This document shows, in pieces, positions 9,177 to 16,871 of a stretch of DNA of 38,631 nt. Origin of the DNA: Bacteroidota bacterium (GTDB lineage Bacteria > Bacteroidota > Bacteroidia > Bacteroidales > UBA12077); NCBI GenBank assembly GCA_020049295.1, contig JAIFLC010000102.1:1-38631 (forward strand). Reading direction: 5' to 3'. The translations under genes and the position numbers were made by a program. Position 1 is the stretch's first letter, and every line of letters begins with the position of its first letter. Below the pieces are notes generated by a model. It made no database searches. It was not told the DNA's origin and was given only the letters and a program-made list of their open reading frames with translations.

Positions 9177-12100
9177 GTGAAAAAACAATTATACATAAGA
9201 TTTATTCTGACTTTAGTTGTTATTATAATGATTACAATGCAGAATAATTCATTTTTACAGGCTCAAATTCTTGATACATCAAAATCACTTACCCAATACA
9301 GGCTAAGATCATGGACAATAGATGACGGTTTGCCTTCAAATGCTATAAGTCATATTATGCAATCCAAAAATGGCTATTTATGGATTTCAACATATGGAGG
9401 AATTTCCAGATTTGATGGTGTTGATTTTACAAATTTCACATCTCAAAATAGCAATGCTTTAACAACTGAAGCAACAAAAATTTTATGTGAAGACAATGAT
9501 GGGATTATTTGGATTGGAACACAACAAGGAATAGCCTCATTCAAAAACAATAGTTTGTATCGTGATAAGAATCTCGATGTTCTTGATAATTCAAATATTG
9601 AGGCCTTATTTGTTGATAAAAACAATGCAATTTGGATTGGAACCGAGAATGATGGATTATTTAAATATCAAAACAATCACTTAACAGCTTTCCCTGAGCT
9701 GAATGAAATTACAACCAACTCAATTTATGCAGTTTTTGAAGATAACAAAAGCAATATATGGATTGGAACTATTAAGGGAGAACTAATTAAGTATAATGAT
9801 GGTGTTTTTACACCTTGTGATATGAATAATTCCTCTGAGGAGATATTTTCTTTTTATCAGGATAAGCAGGAGGTTGTTTGGGTTTCAACCAGTAATGGAG
9901 TTTATTTTATTAAAGATGATAAGCTAAATAAGCACCCAAACATTAACATAAAATTTATCGATAATATTTTAGAAGATTCGCACGGAAATTTCTGGATTTC
10001 AACGTATACCGATGGATTATACAGGTTTAATAAATCTAATCATAAAACAGAACGATTATCAGAAATAAATGGATTACCCAATAATCGTGTAATAGAAATA
10101 CTTTTCGATAATCAAGGAAACCTTTGGGGCGGAACATATAGAAATGGGTTGTTTCAGATTTCAGATGGTAAATTCATGTGTTTTTCAAAATCTGAAGGAC
10201 TAAATTCCGATATTAATACTGCTATTATGCAGAATGATGAGAATGAATTTTGGGTTGCAAATGAACAGGGGACAATTGATATTATCAAAAATAAAGAAAT
10301 TAAAAAGTTAAAAACAAATATTCCTATTCTAAGTCAACAAATTAAGCATATGCTAAAGGATAGCAAAGGGAATGTTTGGATTAGCACCTATTCTGGGTTA
10401 TTAAAGATAAACAAATCTGCTGAAAAATTGTATAATGTAAACAATGGATTTCCTGATAATTACATACGAAAAACACACGAAGATACGTATGGAAATATCT
10501 GGGTAGCTACAAACAGAACAGGATTGCATAAAATTGATCTAAATGGGAACATCTTAACTTTAAATACAGATAAAGGCTTAAGCTCTAATTATGTTATGAC
10601 TTTAACACAATATAATTCAGATATTATTGTAGCTGGAACAAAAAAAGGTATAAATTTTATAAAAAATGATACCGTAATTGAGCATTATACAATGGATGAT
10701 GGATTACCAGATAATATGATTTTTAATATTTATAAAGACAAAACAGATAATAATGATATTTTATGGATATCAACTAACAATGGTATCTCAAGGTTTGAAA
10801 ATGGAAAATTTACTAATTACTCGATTGAATCAGGGTTACAAACAAATAACGTATATGATATTAAAGAAGATGATTCAGGTTTTTTCTGGTTGCCAGGTCC
10901 AACAGGAATAATGAAGGTTTCTAAACAACAACTAAATGATTATGCTGCAGGAAATATCAAAAAAGTCGATTATATTTTTTATGATAAAAGTGATGGAATG
11001 AAAAATAGTGTTTGTCTTGGTGCAACAGAATCATTGAAAGATTCTAACGGTAATATTTGGTTTTTAACTGCCGAAGGCGTGGTTCAGATAAATCCCCAAA
11101 AACTAACTGTTATAAAAGCACTTCCTATAGTAATTATTGAAAAAGTATTTACAAAAGATTCTTCTTTTAACATTGAAAATACGGTAAACATTCCCCCGAA
11201 ATATAATCGTTTTAATATTAAATATACTGCTTTAGACTTGATTTTTCCTGAAAAAATACAATTTAAATACAAATTAGAACCGTTTGAAAATGAATGGATT
11301 GATGCGGAAAACAAGAGGATCATATCTTATACAAATATAGATCCGGGAAATTATATTTTTAAAGTGCGCTCTACTAATAGCCATGGTATTTGGAACGAAG
11401 ATTATACTTCAGTAATTATTAATGTAAAACCTGCATGGTATCAAACATTGCTTTTTAGATTTGTATTTTTTGTTTTTATTCTTGGCTTAATAATCCTTTT
11501 TTATAGATTGAGGATTTCGGGAATAAAACATCAGCGAAATATGTTAGAAAAACAGGTTGAGGAAAGAACCAAAGATTTGCATGAAATTAATACTCAATTG
11601 GAAGAAAAACAAGCTGATCTTGAGTTAAAACAAGAAGAGATAGAAGCTCAGGCCGAAAATCTTTTGCTTGTTAATAGTGAGTTGGAACAACATCGAAACA
11701 ATCTCGAAAAACTTGTAAAAGAAAGAACCGAAGAACTCGAAAAAGCAAAAGAAAAAGCAGAAGAATCAGACAAACTTAAATCAGCATTCCTTGCCAATAT
11801 GTCGCACGAAATTAGAACACCAATGAATGCTATTATAGGTTTTTCAAATTTATTGATCGATCCATTTATTAAAGATCATCAGAAAACAGATATGGTAAAG
11901 CATATTACCCAAAATACCAGGTCGCTTCTCAAATTAATTGAAGATATTATTTGCCTATCCAAAATTGAGTCTGGCGAAATGGCCGTAAACTATAGAATTG
12001 TTAAGATTCATAATCTTTTAAATGAAATCTATTTAGATTATAAAGAAAGGATGGAATCCGAAAGCATTGAAATGATAAATTTTATATTCGAAAATGAATT

Positions 12101-12476
12101 AAATGAAAAAGAGATTGACATTTATACCGATCCATCCCATCTGAATCAAATTATTGGTAATTTATTGGATAATGCATTTAAGTTTACTGAAAAAGGAGAA
12201 GTCAGATTTGGTTATGAGCTCTTTGAAGAGAATAATCTGCCATATATTAAAATCTATGTAAAAGATACGGGAATAGGCCTTTCTGATCTTGAAAAACAAA
12301 AATTGTTTAAACGGTTTACAAAAGCCGAAATGTCTAAACAAAAGCTTTATCGTGGAGCCGGCTTAGGATTAGCCATTTGTAAAAGCCTAATTGAAATAAT
12401 GAAAGGAAAAATAGAGGTTGAGTCTGAAAAAGATAAGGGTTCTGTATTTAATTTTGTTTTACCAATTGATAATTAA
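9177..12476 (+). CDS. Sensor histidine kinase with reg_prop sensor, no fused receiver
   Basis: A 1099-aa paralogue of the preceding kinase, starting at GTG 9177 (MKKQLYIRFILTLVVIIMI..., a signal peptide); no ATG upstream is in frame. I count fourteen blade motifs, such as LWISTYGGISRFDG and IWIGTENDGLFKY, consistent with two seven-bladed propellers. Then come an intact Y_Y_Y region, a TM helix (about 757-778), a coiled coil, HisKA with His877 in NMSHEIRTP, and HATPase_c with N box LLDNAFKF. It ends just after the ATPase fold (FNFVLPIDN), where its neighbours continue into a receiver. The missing receiver is encoded by the next gene, 13 bp away in a different frame. It presumably detects an extracellular or periplasmic ligand and autophosphorylates at His877. 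Confidence 0.92.
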   Translation: MKKQLYIRFILTLVVIIMITMQNNSFLQAQILDTSKSLTQYRLRSWTIDDGLPSNAISHIMQSKNGYLWISTYGGISRFDGVDFTNFTSQNSNALTTEATKILCEDNDGIIWIGTQQGIASFKNNSLYRDKNLDVLDNSNIEALFVDKNNAIWIGTENDGLFKYQNNHLTAFPELNEITTNSIYAVFEDNKSNIWIGTIKGELIKYNDGVFTPCDMNNSSEEIFSFYQDKQEVVWVSTSNGVYFIKDDKLNKHPNINIKFIDNILEDSHGNFWISTYTDGLYRFNKSNHKTERLSEINGLPNNRVIEILFDNQGNLWGGTYRNGLFQISDGKFMCFSKSEGLNSDINTAIMQNDENEFWVANEQGTIDIIKNKEIKKLKTNIPILSQQIKHMLKDSKGNVWISTYSGLLKINKSAEKLYNVNNGFPDNYIRKTHEDTYGNIWVATNRTGLHKIDLNGNILTLNTDKGLSSNYVMTLTQYNSDIIVAGTKKGINFIKNDTVIEHYTMDDGLPDNMIFNIYKDKTDNNDILWISTNNGISRFENGKFTNYSIESGLQTNNVYDIKEDDSGFFWLPGPTGIMKVSKQQLNDYAAGNIKKVDYIFYDKSDGMKNSVCLGATESLKDSNGNIWFLTAEGVVQINPQKLTVIKALPIVIIEKVFTKDSSFNIENTVNIPPKYNRFNIKYTALDLIFPEKIQFKYKLEPFENEWIDAENKRIISYTNIDPGNYIFKVRSTNSHGIWNEDYTSVIINVKPAWYQTLLFRFVFFVFILGLIILFYRLRISGIKHQRNMLEKQVEERTKDLHEINTQLEEKQADLELKQEEIEAQAENLLLVNSELEQHRNNLEKLVKERTEELEKAKEKAEESDKLKSAFLANMSHEIRTPMNAIIGFSNLLIDPFIKDHQKTDMVKHITQNTRSLLKLIEDIICLSKIESGEMAVNYRIVKIHNLLNEIYLDYKERMESESIEMINFIFENELNEKEIDIYTDPSHLNQIIGNLLDNAFKFTEKGEVRFGYELFEENNLPYIKIYVKDTGIGLSDLEKQKLFKRFTKAEMSKQKLYRGAGLGLAICKSLIEIMKGKIEVESEKDKGSVFNFVLPIDN

Positions 12477-12489
12477 ATAAAAATAATGT

Positions 12490-12894
12490 ATGGATCAAAG
12501 CCTGAATGCAGGGGGTTATGATTGGAGCAATAAAACTATTTTAATTGCTGAGGATGAGGAAAGTAATTTTCGCTTTCTCGAAATGGTGCTTATAAGAACA
12601 GGTATAAAAATAGTATGGGCTTGCGATGGGATAGAAGCTATTGAATTAGCTAAACAAAACAATCCGGATCTGATTTTAATGGATATAAAAATGCCAAATA
12701 TGGATGGTTTGGAGGCAACACGACAAATAAAACAACTAATGCCCGAAGTTCCTATTATTGTTCAAACAGCATTTGCTATGGAAAGCGATGAGAAATTAAG
12801 TTTTGAAGCAGGGTGCAACGATTATCTTTCTAAACCTATTCGGGTAAAGAAACTTATCGAAGTGGTTGCTAAATATTTAGAGTTAGATACCTAA
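12490..12894 (+). CDS. Stand-alone receiver protein, partner of the upstream kinase
   Basis: A 134-aa single-domain CheY-like receiver. The acidic pocket is in LIAEDEESN, the phospho-acceptor is Asp65 in LMDIKMPNMDG, the conserved Thr is in VQTAFAM, and the Lys is in LSKPIR. There is no output domain. It closely resembles the fused receivers of the two flanking kinases, including the lead-in YDWSNKTILIAEDE against YKWPGKTILIAEDE in the first. It lies 13 bp after the kinase stop, in another reading frame. The simplest view is that it was once the C-terminal domain of the second kinase and was split off by a frame change, or that it is the ancestral separate state. It most likely takes phosphate from His877 and passes it on. 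Confidence 0.93.
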   Translation: MDQSLNAGGYDWSNKTILIAEDEESNFRFLEMVLIRTGIKIVWACDGIEAIELAKQNNPDLILMDIKMPNMDGLEATRQIKQLMPEVPIIVQTAFAMESDEKLSFEAGCNDYLSKPIRVKKLIEVVAKYLELDT

Positions 12895-12933
12895 CTAATT
12901 AAATTTTATTGCATAAAAAATCAAATCATAGTG

Positions 12934-12941
12934 TATTTTTA
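12934..12941 (+). promoter_or_regulatory. Possible -7 box for the third kinase gene
   Basis: TATTTTTA, close to the Bacteroidota -7 consensus TAnnTTTG, with a TTG at 12909-12911 that could serve as the -33 element (22-nt spacing). It would start transcription near 12947, leaving a leader of about 105 nt that contains the hairpin at 13001-13017. The match is imperfect and AT-rich sequence gives many such hits. Confidence 0.25.
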
Positions 12942-13000
12942 TGAAACAAACATGTCAGCAAGAGAATCCAAACAAAAATAAAAATGAGACATGTGAGTTC

Positions 13001-13017
13001 TCTGCCTGTTAGGCAGA
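13001..13017. repeat. Small GC-rich inverted repeat in a kinase leader
   Basis: Stem TCTGCC (13001-13006) and GGCAGA (13012-13017) with loop TGTTA, in an otherwise very AT-rich spacer. It lies 36 nt before the chosen ATG of the third kinase. It is not followed by a T tract, so it is unlikely to be a terminator. It could be a lone copy of an interspersed palindrome or a leader structure. Confidence 0.5.
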
Positions 13018-13052
13018 CAGTCATACAACAATTAAAAACATATTATTTACGT

Positions 13053-16000
13053 ATGAAAAAAGTTTACCACATAGTGTCCATCTTCTTTTTTATACTTGGA
13101 TTTACAATTAATTTAAATGCCCAAATAAACGAAATGGTTTTTCATAAGGTTTCGCTTAAGGATGGCTTGTCGCATAATAATGTTTATACTATTATTCAGG
13201 ATAATCTTGGTTTTATGTGGTTCGGTACTCAGGATGGACTTAATCGCTACGATGGATATAGATTTATTATTTACCGACATGATTCAAAAAACCCAAATAC
13301 ACTTGGTACTGGTAATTTCGGAAAGATGATTCAGGATACATCTGGTGTTTTTTGGTTTGGAACATATGGTGGTGGATTAAATAGATTTGATCCTAAAACA
13401 AATCTGTTTAAACATTATACCTCAAAAGTTGATGACCCGAATAGCATAAGCAATAACCAATCATTATTTGTTTTTCGTGATATGGACAATGACCTTTGGA
13501 TTGGTACTGTAAATGGATTGAATAAGTTTAACGAAAAAGAGGAAAAATTCACAAGATACCTGCCAGATCCTGATAATCCAAACAGTTTAAGTCAGATGCG
13601 AGCAAAAAGTATTTGCCAAACTTCGGATGGAATATTATGGATTGGTACTGATGATGGATTAAATAGATTGGATAAATCTAAAGGAATTTTTAAGCATTAT
13701 AAACATAACCCAAATGACAAAAACTCAATCGGCTCAAATACTGTCCAGAACATGCTTGTTGATAAAAACGGTATTATATGGATTGCTACTCGCGATGGAG
13801 GATTAAACCGGTTTGATCCCAAAACAGAAATCTTTACAAAGTTCTTAAATAACCCAAACGATCCAACAACGATTAGCGATAATAAAGTCGAGTATCTTTT
13901 TATTGATACATACAATCAATTTTGGATTGGAACATACGAGGGTGGATTAAATCTTTTTGATCCACAAACAGGTAAGTTTAAACGTTTTTTGCACGATCCC
14001 AAGGATCCTAAAAGCATTAGCAGTAATCGTATTGAGTGTATTTATGAAGACCGATCAAAAGTACTGTGGATTGCAACAAGAGGTGGGGGAGTTAATAAAC
14101 TAGATCTTAAGCCAGCAAAATTTAAAAATCTAGTACATGAGCCAAACAACCCCAATTCATTACCACAATCTAGTATTATGGCAGTTACAACTGATAAGGA
14201 AGAGAATATATGGATTGGAACCGATGGTGGAGGTTTGACAAGGTATAATCTTGCAAAAAATGAGTTTCTTCATTTTAAACATAATCCTAACAATAAAAAT
14301 ACAATAAGTAAAAACAGAATTTTTTCAATTCTTGTAGATAAAGAAGGTGTTATTTGGGCTGGTACATATCAGGGAGGGTTAAACCGTATTGAGTATAAAA
14401 ATGGAAAATATAATATTAATCATTACTTAAACAACCCAAAATCTGAATCTAGTATTTCAAACAACCAGATCAACTCTATTGTTGAGGATAAAAATGGAGA
14501 CTTATGGTTTGGTAGCGCTAATGGATTAAATAAATTGGTAAAAACTGATAACCCTCAAACCTACTATTTTAAAAACTATTTTCAGCAACTTTCTGATACA
14601 GATAATATTGTTGATAATTATATGGGTTATGTTTTCATAGATTCAAAAGATCGTATTTGGATTGCAGCTTATTATAGTGGATTATTTGAGTTTGATAGAA
14701 TAAATGAAAAGTTTATTTCATACTCACCTCGGAAAAGTCAACCCGAAGATTATCAAACCGATATACATGCATTAACAGTTTTTGAAGATAGTGATGGAAA
14801 AATTTGGGTTGGCACCGAGTCGAATGGAATTTTACAATTTGATTTAGAAACAAAAAAATTTATTTCACATCCGCGAAATGATGTTTTTCAAGGAAGCATG
14901 ATTGTTGGTATACTTGAAGATGAAATGAAAAACTTCTGGATTAGTACATCACGAGGATTAACAAAATATACCGCATGGAATAAATCGATTAATACATATA
15001 TTTTCGGTAGCAATGCTGCATTAAGTTATTTTAATCCGTTGGAGGTTACAAATAATCCGTATTTACCGAATGTTGTAATTACTGATTTCAAGATTTTAAA
15101 TAAGTCAGACTGGAATTCAACACTCACGAACTCAAAAATGTTTAAAAATAGTTCCGAAGTGATATTGTCTCACAAGGATTATTTCTTTACCATTGAGTTT
15201 GCAGCACTTGATTTTACAACTTCCACTGAGAATGAATATATGTATATGCTCGAGGGATTTAAAGTAAAAGCTTGTAATAACGATAAAATATGGAACGAAT
15301 TTCCAACAGAACTGAAAATAAGAGTAATACCACCAATATGGAAAAGACCCTGGTTTTTTGCTTCTGAAATTTTATTGGTATTACTATTACTATGGTTTTA
15401 TATCCGAATTAGGACAAATGCTTTAACACGAGATAAAAAAAATCTGGAGCAAAAAGTAGATGAACGAACCAAGGAAATTAATTTGCAAAAAGAAGAACTT
15501 GCTACTCAAGCCGAAAACCTGGAAGTAATTAATAAACAACTCGAAGAACATCAGAATCATCTTGAGGAATTAGTTAAAGTGCGTACTGCAGATCTTGAGA
15601 TTGCTAAAGATAGAGCTGAAGAAGCTGATCGACTTAAATCAGCATTCCTGGCTAATATGTCCCACGAAATTCGCACTCCAATGAATGCAATTATTGGATT
15701 CTCGAATCTTCTTTATGATCCAGAAATTGATAAGGACCAACAACAAGAAATGATTAATCTTATTGTTAAAAATAGCAATACTCTGCTCACCTTAATCGAT
15801 GATATTATTGATACCGCTAAGATTGAAGCTGAGCAACTTAAAATTATCGAAAGAGAATGCAATCTTCAAAGTATTTTTCAGAATTTGTTTGACTATTATG
15901 AAGAAAACAAGCAGCCTAATCTCAATATAAAATTTAATTTAAATGATTATTACCTAAAAAATAGCCTGGTAATTAAATCTGATCCTTACAGACTTCAACA

Positions 16001-16751
16001 GATTTTAACCAACCTTTTAAGCAATGCTATTAAGTTTACCGAAAATGGATCGATTGATATTGGATATGATTTGGAAAGAAGAAAAGTAGATAACTGTATT
16101 CTTTTCTGGGTTAAGGATACAGGAATAGGTATTTTGCCAGAACAGCAAAAAAATATGTTTGCAAGGTTTACTCGAATTGAAGATAATCGTAAAAAGATTT
16201 ACCGTGGCGCTGGACTTGGATTATCCATAACGAAAAATCTAATCGAAATGTTAGGTGGTAAAATATGGGTCGAATCTGAAATTGAAAAAGGGTCAGTATT
16301 TAATTTTACAATTCCGTATAAGCTTATTTCAATTGCTGGTGAAGAACCAATTGTTACTATGAAAACATCTTCAAAATACAGATGGAATGAAAAAGTAATT
16401 CTTATTGCCGAAGATGAAGAAAGTAATTTTAAATTTCTGGATATGGTAATTCGCAAAACAAATGCGAAACTTTTGTGGGCTAAAACTGGTGTGGAGGCTA
16501 TAAAACTATGTCACGAAAATCAAAATCTGGATATTGTTTTGATGGATATTAAAATGCCCGAAATGGATGGTATCGAAGCAATTAAAGAAATCCGTAAATC
16601 ATTTAAAACATTGCCAATTATTGTGCAAACTGCATTTTCAATGCCCGAAGACAGACATTTGTGCATCGATGCTGGTGCTAACGATTTCATTGCTAAACCA
16701 ATCGGAACAGAAAAACTGCTTACCCTTATCGATAAATTTTTAACTATATAA
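13053..16751 (+). CDS. Hybrid sensor histidine kinase with apparently shortened sensor
   Basis: A 1232-aa hybrid kinase. I choose ATG 13053, which starts a signal peptide (MKKVYHIVSIFFFILGF...); an ATG at 12984 would add 23 residues unlike a signal. Thirteen good blade motifs are present (LWIGTDDGLNRLD, FWIGTYEGGLNLFDP and others), then only a remnant of a fourteenth (IFGSNAALSYFNP). Y_Y_Y is also short: MLEGF runs directly into KVKACNND, where about 25 residues are usual. Next come a TM helix (about 763-786), a coiled coil, HisKA with His871 in NMSHEIRTP, HATPase_c with N box LLSNAIKF, and a receiver (about 1114-1230) with Asp1165 in LMDIKMPEMDG. There is no DNA-binding domain. The catalytic parts look intact; the membrane-proximal sensor may not fold normally. 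Confidence 0.9.
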   Translation: MKKVYHIVSIFFFILGFTINLNAQINEMVFHKVSLKDGLSHNNVYTIIQDNLGFMWFGTQDGLNRYDGYRFIIYRHDSKNPNTLGTGNFGKMIQDTSGVFWFGTYGGGLNRFDPKTNLFKHYTSKVDDPNSISNNQSLFVFRDMDNDLWIGTVNGLNKFNEKEEKFTRYLPDPDNPNSLSQMRAKSICQTSDGILWIGTDDGLNRLDKSKGIFKHYKHNPNDKNSIGSNTVQNMLVDKNGIIWIATRDGGLNRFDPKTEIFTKFLNNPNDPTTISDNKVEYLFIDTYNQFWIGTYEGGLNLFDPQTGKFKRFLHDPKDPKSISSNRIECIYEDRSKVLWIATRGGGVNKLDLKPAKFKNLVHEPNNPNSLPQSSIMAVTTDKEENIWIGTDGGGLTRYNLAKNEFLHFKHNPNNKNTISKNRIFSILVDKEGVIWAGTYQGGLNRIEYKNGKYNINHYLNNPKSESSISNNQINSIVEDKNGDLWFGSANGLNKLVKTDNPQTYYFKNYFQQLSDTDNIVDNYMGYVFIDSKDRIWIAAYYSGLFEFDRINEKFISYSPRKSQPEDYQTDIHALTVFEDSDGKIWVGTESNGILQFDLETKKFISHPRNDVFQGSMIVGILEDEMKNFWISTSRGLTKYTAWNKSINTYIFGSNAALSYFNPLEVTNNPYLPNVVITDFKILNKSDWNSTLTNSKMFKNSSEVILSHKDYFFTIEFAALDFTTSTENEYMYMLEGFKVKACNNDKIWNEFPTELKIRVIPPIWKRPWFFASEILLVLLLLWFYIRIRTNALTRDKKNLEQKVDERTKEINLQKEELATQAENLEVINKQLEEHQNHLEELVKVRTADLEIAKDRAEEADRLKSAFLANMSHEIRTPMNAIIGFSNLLYDPEIDKDQQQEMINLIVKNSNTLLTLIDDIIDTAKIEAEQLKIIERECNLQSIFQNLFDYYEENKQPNLNIKFNLNDYYLKNSLVIKSDPYRLQQILTNLLSNAIKFTENGSIDIGYDLERRKVDNCILFWVKDTGIGILPEQQKNMFARFTRIEDNRKKIYRGAGLGLSITKNLIEMLGGKIWVESEIEKGSVFNFTIPYKLISIAGEEPIVTMKTSSKYRWNEKVILIAEDEESNFKFLDMVIRKTNAKLLWAKTGVEAIKLCHENQNLDIVLMDIKMPEMDGIEAIKEIRKSFKTLPIIVQTAFSMPEDRHLCIDAGANDFIAKPIGTEKLLTLIDKFLTI

Positions 16752-16871
16752 TCTGTTTATCTAAATTTAATCTAGGCGAGATATATCTCCTTTCATTAAT
16801 TAGCTCATAATTTCAGTTTTGGGATTCTAAGGATTTTTAATTTATTTTACCCTTTCTAAATTAATATACAC

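Noticed and set aside
12984-13052. Upstream ATG giving 23 extra residues to the third kinase
   Set aside because: The extension passes through the GC-rich hairpin and masks the signal peptide that begins at 13053.
16774-16792. Hairpin GAGAT/ATCTC between the third kinase and mutS2 as a terminator
   Set aside because: The stem is only 5 bp, AT-rich, with a C-C mismatch outside it and no T tract, so support is too weak.
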